Notes under the pieces: model-generated | What the model saw: only the letters and a program-made list of their open reading frames with translations | Told to the model about the DNA's origin: nothing | The model's database searches: none | NCBI GenBank assembly: GCA_023249095.1 | Contig: JAHFDK010000030.1 | Span: 1 to 36,212, forward strand | DNA: 36,212 bases | Direction: 5' to 3' | From: Candidatus Rokuibacteriota bacterium | GTDB lineage: Bacteria; Methylomirabilota; Methylomirabilia; Rokubacteriales; CSP1-6 | Position numbers and translations under genes: made by a program | Shown here: positions 12,313 through 19,112 of the stretch, one piece after another | Position numbering within the stretch: position 1 is the stretch's first letter | Layout: the number at the start of each line of letters is the position of its first letter

Positions 12313-13094
12313 GCCTTCTCGGCGGCAGCGCGTTCGTCACGGGCGGCGGCTCGGGCATCGGGCGCGCCATCGCCCACGCGCTCGCGGCCCAGGGCGCGGC
12401 GGTGGGGATCCTCGATCTCCTGCCCGACGGCGGCAAGGACGCCGTCGCCGCGATCACGTCGAGTGGTGGGCGCGCGACGTTCGCGCAGGGCGACGTGAGC
12501 CGCTGGGACGACGTGGATCGAGCCGTCGGGTCGGCGGTGCGCGAGCTCGGCCCCCTCGGGATCATGGTCAACGCGGCCGGGGTCCTCGACGGCTACGAGC
12601 CCGCGGACGGGATCACGCCGACGCTCTGGGAGCGCGTCATCGGCATCAACCTCACCGGCAGCTTCTTCGGCAGCAAACGCGCGCTCGCCGAGATGCTCCC
12701 GCGCGGACGGGGGCGTATCATCAACATCGCGTCGGTCGCGGGACTCGTCGGCTCCGGCGGGGGCGCGGCGTATACCGCGTCGAAGCACGGCGTGGTCGGC
12801 CTGACGCGGCAGCTGGCGATCACCTACGCGGCGCGCGGGGTCACGGTGAACGCGATCTGCCCCGGCGCCATCCAGACGGGGCTGCGCGTCAATTCGACGC
12901 GGATCCTGGGCGCCGATGCCCCCGCGATGGGCGGCGTCGGCGGCGACGAGGCGGCCGTGCGCGCGATCACCCCGGCGGGCCGCCGGGGCACGCTCGACGA
13001 GGTCGCCGCGGCCGCATGCTATCTCGCGAGTGCGGAAGCGGACTACGTCACGGGCCACACGCTCGTGATCGACGGAGGATGGACAGCGCGATGA
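12309..13094 (+). CDS. Short-chain dehydrogenase/reductase (SDR)
   Basis: A ~261-residue classical SDR that oxidises or reduces an alcohol/ketone with NAD(P). It shows the dinucleotide motif TGGGSGIGRAIA near the N-terminus, the D-V site (FAQGDVSRWDDV), the NAAG motif (MVNAAGVLDG), the catalytic serine strand IINIASVAGLVG, and the YTASK catalytic pair. A C-terminal VTGHTLVIDGGW completes the family pattern. The GTG start at 12309 overlaps the preceding stop (GTGA), and its own stop overlaps the next ATG (ATGA). This tight coupling places it in a pathway with the two flavin oxidoreductases and the hydrolase-fold protein; substrate unknown. Confidence 0.93.
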   Translation: MSLLGGSAFVTGGGSGIGRAIAHALAAQGAAVGILDLLPDGGKDAVAAITSSGGRATFAQGDVSRWDDVDRAVGSAVRELGPLGIMVNAAGVLDGYEPADGITPTLWERVIGINLTGSFFGSKRALAEMLPRGRGRIINIASVAGLVGSGGGAAYTASKHGVVGLTRQLAITYAARGVTVNAICPGAIQTGLRVNSTRILGADAPAMGGVGGDEAAVRAITPAGRRGTLDEVAAAACYLASAEADYVTGHTLVIDGGWTAR

Positions 13095-14233
13095 TCAAGC
13101 GATTCCATGTGCTCTACGTCGGCCAGGTCGAGCTGGAGAACATCGGGTTGCAGGGCACGCCGGCCGACGCCCGGCGCTACAGCAACGAGCGGCTGAGCGA
13201 GCCCTTCTTCGCCGCGCGCGACGTGGCCCAGCTGATGGACGACCTCGGGTACTACGCGCTGTGGACGGCGGAGCACCACTTCCAGCACGAGGGCTACGAG
13301 TGCTTCCCCAACCTCATCCAGCTCTCCCTCTGGCTCGCCACCCAGACGCGGCGTCTCAAGCTCGGCTGTGCCTTCAACGTGATCCCGATGTGGCACCCCA
13401 TCCGCCTCGCCGAGGACTACGCGATGGCGGACATCGTCACCGACGGTCGCGTGATCATGGGCGTGGGGCGCGGGTATCACTCGCGCGAGGTGGAGACGTT
13501 CGGGGCGCCCGTCATCGATCAGGCGGCGAACCGGGAGCTGTTCGAGGAGCAGATCGACCTCCTGCTCCGGTGCTTCAACGCGGAGTCGTTCAGCCACCAC
13601 GGCAAGCGCTACGACTGTCCGCCGCCCGTGGAGTACCGCGGCTATCAGCTCACCGACATCACCTGCGTCCCGCGGCCGAGGCACCTGCCCGTCGAGATCT
13701 GGATGCCGATCGCGAGCAGCAAGTCCATCGACTACATGGCCAGCAAGAACTTCAAGGCCATGGTGACCCTCAATGGCGAGAAGATTCTCGACGACGTGGT
13801 GAAGGCGTATCGCGACGCCTGCGTGAAGCACGGCCGTCCAAAACAACTCGGCGAGGACATGATCTGGGGCGCCGGGCTCTACCTCGCCGATACGCCCGAG
13901 GAGGCCAAGCGCCGCGTCGAGCCGTCGCACGACGAGCGCTACAAGTGGTTCGCGCCCTTCGGCTTCGTGCGCTACGCCGACGAGCACGGTCGTACGTGGG
14001 GCACGCCGGGCGCGCCCGCGCGCGTGCCCTCGCTCGCCGACGGTATTGAACAGAAGGCGTGGTTCTGCGGCCCGCCGGCGCACGTGATCGAGGGCATCAA
14101 GACCGTCGCGGCGAGGTATCCCGGGCTCGAGGACTTCATGATCCACTGGGCGGAGGGCCTCTCGGCGAAGGAGTTCAAGGAGCAGCTCCGCTGGTTCGCC
14201 CGCGACGTGATGCCCGCGTTCCAGACACACTGA
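13091..14233 (+). CDS. LLM class flavin-dependent oxidoreductase (second of operon)
   Basis: A 380-residue luciferase-like oxidoreductase distinct from the first LLM protein of the operon. Family features include LGYYALWTAEHHFQHEGY (~50-67), LGCAFNVIPMWHPIRLAEDY (~95-114) and TDGRVIMGVGRGYHSREVE (~120-138). The C-terminal GPPAHVIEGI replaces the GSPATV block of the first. The ATG at 13091 was chosen because GGAGG lies at 13074-13078, a usable distance away, whereas the in-frame ATG at 13079 directly abuts it. The start overlaps the SDR stop by four bases. Two LLM enzymes in one operon could act on successive substrates, or work as two components; no flavin reductase is seen nearby. Confidence 0.92.
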   Translation: MIKRFHVLYVGQVELENIGLQGTPADARRYSNERLSEPFFAARDVAQLMDDLGYYALWTAEHHFQHEGYECFPNLIQLSLWLATQTRRLKLGCAFNVIPMWHPIRLAEDYAMADIVTDGRVIMGVGRGYHSREVETFGAPVIDQAANRELFEEQIDLLLRCFNAESFSHHGKRYDCPPPVEYRGYQLTDITCVPRPRHLPVEIWMPIASSKSIDYMASKNFKAMVTLNGEKILDDVVKAYRDACVKHGRPKQLGEDMIWGAGLYLADTPEEAKRRVEPSHDERYKWFAPFGFVRYADEHGRTWGTPGAPARVPSLADGIEQKAWFCGPPAHVIEGIKTVAARYPGLEDFMIHWAEGLSAKEFKEQLRWFARDVMPAFQTH

Positions 14234-14263
14234 GCGGTTGCGTCCGGCGGCCCCGGAGCCCCC

Positions 14264-14280
14264 ATACCCCTACTGGGTAT
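14264..14280. promoter_or_regulatory. CsoR/CstR-like palindrome ATACCC-N5-GGGTAT
   Basis: Downstream of the LLM operon and upstream of a 53-residue gene lies the interrupted palindrome ATACCC CTACT GGGTAT, with another ATACCCCC half-site near 14350-14357. CsoR-family repressors (copper, persulfide, formaldehyde sensors) bind sites of the form ATACCC(C)-TA-GGGGTAT, so this could be an operator for the small downstream gene. It is also a six-base hairpin followed by AGTTTT, so it might instead be a weak terminator of the LLM operon. No csoR gene is in the window. Confidence 0.35.
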
Positions 14281-14402
14281 AGTTTTCCTCGGCGGCAAGC
14301 CCCTAGGTGTGGTGTTTTTTCTTTTTGCTCCCCTCGTACGTGTGGTAGGAATACCCCCGAGGCAGTCAGGAGCGAGACACCACCACGAGGTAAGGAGGGG
14401 TC

Positions 14403-14564
14403 ATGGCGAAGGGGAAGAAGGCGTTCGGAGGGTACTCGATCACCTTCAAGGGCTGCAAGGACTCGGCCGAGTCCATCTTCGGCGGCTCGCCGATCGGGCC
14501 GTCCGAGATGACGAAGAAGATCTGGGCCTACGTGAAGCGGAAGAAGCTGGCCGGCAAGAGGTAG
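14403..14564 (+). CDS. 53-residue SWIB-like small basic protein
   Basis: A very short, lysine-rich protein beginning MAKGKKAFGGYSITFKG, with the C-terminal helix PSEMTKKIWAYVKRKKLAGK. The latter resembles the core of SWIB/MDM2 domains, which in bacteria occur as small DNA- or protein-associated factors; this copy would be only a half-size domain. Start and reality are well supported: an AAGGAGGGG Shine-Dalgarno lies just upstream (14392-14400). The gene is followed within 30 bases by a perfect terminator, and the upstream region has an A/T-rich stretch and a palindrome suitable for regulation. Its role is unknown; nucleoid or ribosome association is a guess from its charge. Confidence 0.75.
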   Translation: MAKGKKAFGGYSITFKGCKDSAESIFGGSPIGPSEMTKKIWAYVKRKKLAGKR

Positions 14565-14592
14565 GGCGAGGCCGACTCTTCACGCCGTCACG

Positions 14593-14627
14593 GGCGGCTC
14601 GCGTCGGGCGAGCCGCCTTCTTTTTTC
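14593..14627 (+). terminator. Rho-independent terminator after the 53-residue gene
   Basis: A perfect nine-base stem (GGCGGCTCG at 14593-14601 with CGAGCCGCC at 14609-14617) encloses a seven-base loop and is followed by TTCTTTTTT. It lies 28 bases after the stop of the small SWIB-like gene and ends transcription just before the convergent dehalogenase gene. The T-tract is on the plus-strand side only, so it serves the plus-strand gene. Confidence 0.93.
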
Positions 14628-14640
14628 CCTCGGCGAGACC

Positions 14641-15294
14641 TCAGCGAGGGAGCAGGTCGAGCGTGGGAACGACCACGTCGAGGTGCACGCCGAGCTCCTC
14701 CTCGGGCGCGCTCGTGCGGTTGCACCAGGCGACCCGATAGCCGAACGCCTTCGCCCCGGCCACGTCCCACGCGTTCGAGGATACGAACAGGAGCTCGCCC
14801 GCGGCGATGCCCAGCGTCTGGGGCCCCAGCGCGTACACGAGCGGCGACGGCTTGTACGTCTTCACCCGGTCGACGGAGATGACGTACTCGAGATGCGGGG
14901 CTAGCCCGCTCGAGGCGACCGCGGCCGCCAGCATGCTCGGCGCACCGTTCGAGAGCACCGCGCGCGGCCGGCCGGCGAGGCGCTCGAGGGCGGCTTTCAC
15001 TTCGGGGAAGCAGGCGAGCGAGAGGTACGCCTCCATCAGGCGCCGCACCTGCGCCTCCGTCGCGGTGAGGCCGAGCCGGCGGATGGTATGGCGGAGCGCC
15101 GACTCGGTCACGGCCCAGAAGTCGGCGTAGATACCCATGAGCGCCCTCAGCCACGTGTACTCCAGCTGCTTCTGCCGCCAGGTGGCCGACAGCGTCGCCG
15201 GATCGTCCGTGATCGCGCGGCCGGCTTCGACCACCGAGTGAACGTCGAAGAGCGTGCCGTACGCGTCGAAGACGTAGCCGTGGATCGGGCTCAC
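14641..15294 (-). CDS. Haloacid dehalogenase type II (HAD superfamily)
   Basis: A 217-residue HAD-superfamily protein of the L-2-haloacid dehalogenase type, which hydrolyses C-halogen bonds of 2-haloalkanoic acids by an aspartyl-ester mechanism. Motif I is FDAYGTLFDVHS with the nucleophile Asp at about residue 10. Motif II is AVLSNGAPSML, motif III includes VKTYKPSPLVYALG with the conserved Lys, and motif IV is FVSSNAWDVAGAKAFG. These residues, including SSNAWD, separate type II dehalogenases from general phosphatases. The start is a GTG at 15294 that overlaps the stop of the upstream carboxypeptidase gene (GTGA), so they are co-translated. True activity on haloacids is likely but not certain. 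Confidence 0.92.
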   Translation of the reverse strand: MSPIHGYVFDAYGTLFDVHSVVEAGRAITDDPATLSATWRQKQLEYTWLRALMGIYADFWAVTESALRHTIRRLGLTATEAQVRRLMEAYLSLACFPEVKAALERLAGRPRAVLSNGAPSMLAAAVASSGLAPHLEYVISVDRVKTYKPSPLVYALGPQTLGIAAGELLFVSSNAWDVAGAKAFGYRVAWCNRTSAPEEELGVHLDVVVPTLDLLPR

Positions 15295-16199
15295 TGCGTG
15301 AGCGTCGTGCGCCGCGTGCGGGCCGGCCGCTTCGGCGGGCGGGGCTCGGGGGGACTCTCCAGCCCGGCCTCGACGAAGCCGTACTTCAGAAGCTTTTTCG
15401 CGTCGAGGAACGAGGCCGTCCGGGTGCGCGAGCCGAGGACGATCATGACGAATTGCTGCCCGTCACGCCACGCCGACACAGCGAGGTTGTAGCCGGCCTC
15501 GTGCGTGAATCCGGTCTTGAGCGCCTGCACGCCCAGGGGATCGTTGAACAGCGGAATGTGGCGCGCGTACACGCGGCCCCGGTAGACGAACGTCTGCCCG
15601 CCCAGCATCGGCCGCGACGCGGGGTGGTCCCGGAGCAGGCGGGCGATCAGCTGGGCGAGGTCGCGGGCGTTACTCCGCTGGGCCGGATCGGGGAGCCCGT
15701 GCGGGTTCGCGAACCGCGTGGAGTGGAGCTCGAGCTCCTGCGCCTTCGCGTTCATCCTGCCGACAAAGCTCCATTCGTCTCCGGCGAGTCGCTCGGCGAG
15801 CGCCGTCGCCGCGTCGTTCGCCGAGGCGATCGCCACGCCTTCCAGGAGCACGTGGAGCGGGACGGACTCGCCCGCGCGCAGGCCCATCCGGGCCCGTGGT
15901 GTCAACGCGGCGTACCGGCTCACCGGGACCAGCTCGTCGAGGTCGGCGCGCCGAGCCTCGATGTCCTCGAACGCGAGATAGAGCGTCATCAGCTTCACGA
16001 GACTGGCGGGAGCCCGCTCCTCGTCGGGATTCTTGGCGAAGAGCGTCCGGCCCTCGGGATCGAGCAGCAAGACCGCTTCCGCGGAGAGTGAGGGCGGGCG
16101 TCCGTCGGCAACGGGCCGCCCCGGCTGGGCGGTCGCGGTAAGGGGAGCAATGGCGGCGGCAAGCACCGCCAGGACGGCGACCGTGCGGCCCGGGTGCAC
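15291..16199 (-). CDS. D-alanyl-D-alanine carboxypeptidase (peptidase S11, DacA/PBP5-like)
   Basis: A penicillin-binding protein of the S11 family that trims the terminal D-Ala from peptidoglycan peptides in the periplasm. It carries the active-site triad motifs SLVK (within APASLVKLMT), SAN (IASANDAATAL) and KTG (ALKTGFTHEAGYNL). A hydrophobic signal peptide (TVAVLAVLAAAIAPLTATAQ) follows the GTG at 16199, which I chose because longer versions run antisense through the HU gene. The protein of ~302 residues ends soon after the catalytic domain and lacks the long C-terminal beta domain and amphipathic anchor of PBP5. It sits between HU (upstream) and the dehalogenase, overlapping the latter by four bases. 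Confidence 0.88.
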   Translation of the reverse strand: MHPGRTVAVLAVLAAAIAPLTATAQPGRPVADGRPPSLSAEAVLLLDPEGRTLFAKNPDEERAPASLVKLMTLYLAFEDIEARRADLDELVPVSRYAALTPRARMGLRAGESVPLHVLLEGVAIASANDAATALAERLAGDEWSFVGRMNAKAQELELHSTRFANPHGLPDPAQRSNARDLAQLIARLLRDHPASRPMLGGQTFVYRGRVYARHIPLFNDPLGVQALKTGFTHEAGYNLAVSAWRDGQQFVMIVLGSRTRTASFLDAKKLLKYGFVEAGLESPPEPRPPKRPARTRRTTLTQ

Positions 16200-16249
16200 T
16201 GGGATCGATTCTAGCCAGCGCGCGGCGCGGCCGGCAAGGAAAAAGCCGG

Positions 16250-16519
16250 TCAGCGGACCGCCTGTCTCAACTCTTTCGACGGCTTGAAGCGCGGGATCCG
16301 CCCGGCGACCGTCACCGCTTGGCCCGTGCGCGGGTTCTTCAGCGTCCGTGGCTTGCGCCGGGCGACGGAAAACGTTCCGAAGCCGACGAGCGTGACCGCA
16401 TCGCCCCGCTTCAGCGAGGCGCGGATCCCCGCGAGCGCCGCCCGGAGCGCCCGCTCGGAGCCCACCTTCGGCCACCCGGCGGCCGCTGCCATCCGCGCCA
16501 CGAGGTCGGCCTTTGTCAT
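16250..16519 (-). CDS. HU family DNA-binding protein
   Basis: An 89-residue histone-like protein that bends and compacts DNA as a dimer. It shows the family layout: N-terminal helices MTKADLVARMAAAAG, the signature VTLVGFGTFSVARRKPRT, and the DNA-embracing arm with NPRTGQAVTVAGRIPRFKP, ending SKELRQAV. Length is normal. It begins seven bases after the stop of the PCP_red protein and is probably co-transcribed with it. Several residues usual in E. coli HU arms are kept (RNP-like KNPRTGQ). IHF is a less likely alternative. Confidence 0.96.
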   Translation of the reverse strand: MTKADLVARMAAAAGWPKVGSERALRAALAGIRASLKRGDAVTLVGFGTFSVARRKPRTLKNPRTGQAVTVAGRIPRFKPSKELRQAVR

Positions 16520-16525
16520 GAGCGG

Positions 16526-17017
16526 CTACATCCCGAACGCGCCACGCGCCTCATCCATCACGGTCGCGTCGATGGTCGAGTATCCGCGCTCGGCGGCGAA
16601 CCGCTCGATGGCGCGCCGGGCCATCGGCCGGATGAACGACGGGACCCGCTCGACGCGCGCCTCGGCCTCGGACGTCCAGATGACGGCAGCCGGTACGGCC
16701 GTGGCGCCCTCGTTGACCACGGCGGCGAAGGGACAACCGGCGGCCTCTGCCCCCGCGCCGACCTCGACCTCGAAGGCGTCGGCGCGCGGGTTGGCCATCA
16801 TCGTGCGCACGTGCTCGAACGGCACCGTCTCCGGCGCCCGGCCGCCGACCTTGATGCCGAGGCTCCGCACCATCTGCGTTTCGAACGGGTTGGTCAGCAT
16901 CGCGACCCGGAATCCGCATTCCGGGCAACGGAAGGTGACCGTCAGCGAGCCCTCGTCGGGCCCCTCGGTCGAGTGGAGCTTCATCGGCGCGTCGCAGTCG
17001 AGGCAGAGAAATTTCAT
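16526..17017 (-). CDS. Zinc-ribbon protein with PCP_red domain
   Basis: A 163-residue protein. The N-terminus starts MKFLCLDCDAPM and continues to FRCPECGFRVAML, giving two CxxC knuckles that form a zinc ribbon. The C-terminal ~55 residues contain ARVERVPSFIRPMARRAIE, then FAAERGYSTIDATVMDEA, which match the PCP_red domain found at the end of light-independent protochlorophyllide reductase subunit B. No chlorophyll genes are nearby, so this is one of the non-photosynthetic PCP_red proteins; function unknown. The ATG at 17017 is chosen over the GTG at 17035, whose only Shine-Dalgarno-like sequence overlaps it. Confidence 0.8.
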   Translation of the reverse strand: MKFLCLDCDAPMKLHSTEGPDEGSLTVTFRCPECGFRVAMLTNPFETQMVRSLGIKVGGRAPETVPFEHVRTMMANPRADAFEVEVGAGAEAAGCPFAAVVNEGATAVPAAVIWTSEAEARVERVPSFIRPMARRAIERFAAERGYSTIDATVMDEARGAFGM

Positions 17018-17096
17018 GCCCGGGCATTCTATCACTCCCGCGAGCGCGGCGGACGCTCGCCCGCGCGGGGGAGGTGTGCTAGCGTGATCATCCGGT

Positions 17097-17171
17097 GCCG
17101 GTGTAGCTCAGTGGCAGAGCAGCTGATTCGTAATCAGCAGGTCGCGGGTTCAAGTCCCGCCGCCGGCTCCA
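17097..17171 (+). tRNA. tRNA-Thr (anticodon CGT)
   Basis: The cloverleaf folds completely. The acceptor GCCGGTG pairs with CGCCGGC, and the D arm contains AGCTCAGTGGCAGAGC. The anticodon stem GCTGA/TCAGC encloses loop TTCGTAA (anticodon CGT, reading ACG), and the T arm GCGGG-TTCAAGT-CCCGC follows. CCA is encoded at 17169-17171. The 3' part of this gene is repeated at 27443-27489, making it the attachment site of a genomic island; the island end reconstitutes the functional tRNA. Confidence 0.97.
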
Positions 17172-17173
17172 GT
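17127..17173 (+). repeat. Island attachment repeat (left copy, within tRNA-Thr)
   Basis: This 47-base stretch, from the anticodon loop through the CCA end plus two bases, is identical to 27443-27489. Similarity stops sharply on both sides. Tyrosine integrases commonly recombine within the 3' half of tRNA genes and leave exactly such direct repeats, here with the intact tRNA on the integrase side. Confidence 0.93.
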
Positions 17174-17174
17174 C

Positions 17175-17515
17175 TTCATCGGGAGTTACCTCGCGATCCC
17201 TCTCTCGAGCCTCCTCATCGGTTGCAGAGAGGTTGCGGCCGGTTGCTTCCGCCAAGCGTCGAACCTCGACGAATCGGCCCGCGAAGTCGAGGTCCTTCCA
17301 CTGAAGGCCGAGAATCTCGCCCTGGCGCAGACCGGTCCAGATTCGCCTGGATGTGGCCGTCGTCGACGGCGTGGTTGAGGACCTCCCGGAGCAACGCGAC
17401 GACCTTGAGCGCCGTGGTCCGCTTCATGCCGCCCGAGACCTTCTCGGCGAAGAGCGCCCGGACCTTGTCGCGCTTGATCTCGGTCAGTGGCGTCGTTCCC
17501 ATCGGCTCGGTCGGT
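17175..17515 (-). pseudogene. Tyrosine integrase remnant next to tRNA-Thr
   Basis: Two frames on the minus strand give pieces of a phage-type integrase. The upstream piece (about 17341-17515) reads LTEIKRDKVRALFAEKVSGG, then VALLREVLNHAVDDGHIQAN, the core-binding (SAM-like) domain. After a shift the second piece (about 17175-17338) reads TGLRQGEILGLQWKDLDF, the start of the catalytic domain with the first conserved Arg. The linker between them is missing and so are the HxxR box and the nucleophile Tyr. Its place beside attL and its direction, toward the tRNA, fit the integrase that inserted the island. Confidence 0.88.
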
Positions 17516-17652
17516 GTGTCGGGCGTGACCTCGCAGCAGGACGCCCAATCGCCCAGGCCGGCATCGACGCCATGAAGTAGTTGACGGACGGGACGGCGAC
17601 CTTGGCCGGCCCGTCCCACTCCGGCCGGTTCCCGGCTATCCTGGATATCCGT

Positions 17653-18882
17653 ATGATCCTGGAGAACGCCCGCACCGCCACCCGCGCCCTCCGCGTCAAC
17701 AAGCTCCGAAGCGCGCTCACGATGCTCGGGATCATCATCGGCGTGGGGGCCATCATCGCCGTGGTCGCCGTCGGCGCGGGCGCCCACGCCCGTGTGGCGG
17801 AGCAGATCCAGAGCCTCGGCGCGAATCTCCTCATCGTGATCGCGGGCAGCGTGAACGCCCGCGGCGTCCGGGGCGGCGGGGGTAGCGGCTCCACCCTCAC
17901 CGAGGACGACGCCTACGCGATCCAGCGAGAGATCCCGGCCGTGCAGGCGGCGGCGCCGACTTTGGGCAGCTCCAAGCAGGTCGTCCACGGCAATCTCAAC
18001 TGGGGAGTGGTCGTGGCCGGTGTCACGCCCGAGTGGCTGGAGGTCAAGGAGTGGAGCCTCGTCGACGGCCGACCGATCACCGCGGACGACTACCGAACCG
18101 CGGCCAAGGTCGTGCTGCTCGGCCAGACCGCCGCCGCCAATCTCTTCGGTGGCGACAATCCGATCGGATCGAGCATCCGGATTAGCCGGGTACCGTTTAC
18201 CGTCATCGGGGTCCTGGGAAGGAAAGGGCAGAACACGTCCGGGCAGGATCAGGACGACATCGTGATGGTCCCGCTCTCCACCGGGCGGCAGAAGCTGTTC
18301 GGCCGGGTCCCCGGCCAGGCGCGGGCCGTGTGGGTGATCACGGTGAAGGTGCGGGACGGCGAAGATCTTGAGGAGGCTGAAGCGAGCATCCGGGAGCTCC
18401 TGCGGCAACGCCACCGCCTGGCGCTCGCCCAGGACGACGACTTCACGGTGCGCAATCCTTTCGAGGTGGTCCAGACCCAGGAAGAGGCCTCGCGGGTGAT
18501 GGCCTACCTGCTGGCCGCCATCGCCTCCATCTCGCTGCTGGTGGGCGGGATCGGGATCATGAACATCATGCTGGTGTCGGTGACAGAGCGGACGCGTGAG
18601 ATCGGGCTCCGGATGGCCGTCGGGGCGCGCCGCCGCGACATCCTCATGCAATTCCTGGTCGAGGCCGTCACGCTATCGGTGATCGGCGGCGTGATCGGTG
18701 TCGGCGTGGGGCTCGGTGGAGCACACGCCATCAGCTACTTCGCCGACTGGCAGACGCTCATCGCGGCGGACGCGATCGTTGTCGCCTTCGGCTTTGCCGC
18801 CGCGACCGGCACCGTGTTCGGTTTCTATCCCGCCCACAAGGCCGCACGCCTCGATCCCATCGAGGCTCTGCGGTACGAGTAG
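17653..18882 (+). CDS. MacB/LolC-type ABC transporter permease
   Basis: A ~409-residue membrane protein with the MacB architecture: one N-terminal transmembrane helix (SALTMLGIIIGVGAIIAVVA), a large periplasmic MacB_PCD domain (~50-275), and an FtsX domain with three helices at the C-terminus. Signature segments are AYLLAAIASISLLVGGIGIM, TERTREIGLRMAVGARRRDI, and the terminal KAARLDPIEALRYE. These permeases couple cytoplasmic ATP use to periplasmic export of peptides, lipoproteins or drugs, through an ATPase and a MacA-type adaptor. Neither partner is present here, so the gene is an orphan cargo of the island. The ATG at 17653 has no strong ribosome-binding site; an upstream in-frame start is possible. 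Confidence 0.88.
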   Translation: MILENARTATRALRVNKLRSALTMLGIIIGVGAIIAVVAVGAGAHARVAEQIQSLGANLLIVIAGSVNARGVRGGGGSGSTLTEDDAYAIQREIPAVQAAAPTLGSSKQVVHGNLNWGVVVAGVTPEWLEVKEWSLVDGRPITADDYRTAAKVVLLGQTAAANLFGGDNPIGSSIRISRVPFTVIGVLGRKGQNTSGQDQDDIVMVPLSTGRQKLFGRVPGQARAVWVITVKVRDGEDLEEAEASIRELLRQRHRLALAQDDDFTVRNPFEVVQTQEEASRVMAYLLAAIASISLLVGGIGIMNIMLVSVTERTREIGLRMAVGARRRDILMQFLVEAVTLSVIGGVIGVGVGLGGAHAISYFADWQTLIAADAIVVAFGFAAATGTVFGFYPAHKAARLDPIEALRYE

Positions 18883-18897
18883 GGGCCATGTCGTCGC

Positions 18898-18926
18898 CCC
18901 CACCTACATGGTGGGGTTGTTGAATT
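18898..18926 (+). terminator. Probable terminator after the MacB-like permease
   Basis: CCCCACC (18898-18904) and GGTGGGG (18910-18916) form a seven-base stem with a five-base loop, followed by TTGTTGAATT, 15 bases after the permease stop. The tail is only moderately T-rich, so efficiency is uncertain. The rest of the interval to 19112 holds no gene I can support. Confidence 0.45.
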
Positions 18927-19112
18927 CTCCACCTTTGCGACCAGCGCCCACGGCCAGCCTTGCGCGTCCCAGGAAGAGCCGATGTGGGCGGAGAGCGCAT
19001 GCTGGTCCCGACGGTCTGTTCGGTTCGCGGCTAGAGGCTGAAGCCGCAGAGCCGATTGGTCTCGGCGCCAGGGCGGGCTCCGGGGGCCGGCGGCTCGACG
19101 ACGCTGGGTCTC

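Noticed and set aside
16200..16475. N-terminal extension of the D-Ala-D-Ala carboxypeptidase
   Set aside because: It runs antisense through the HU gene and lacks protein-like composition; the signal peptide begins after the GTG at 16199.
18930..19110. Possible insertion-sequence remnant after the MacB-like gene
   Set aside because: Short translated pieces looked vaguely transposase-like, but no family motif could be confirmed.
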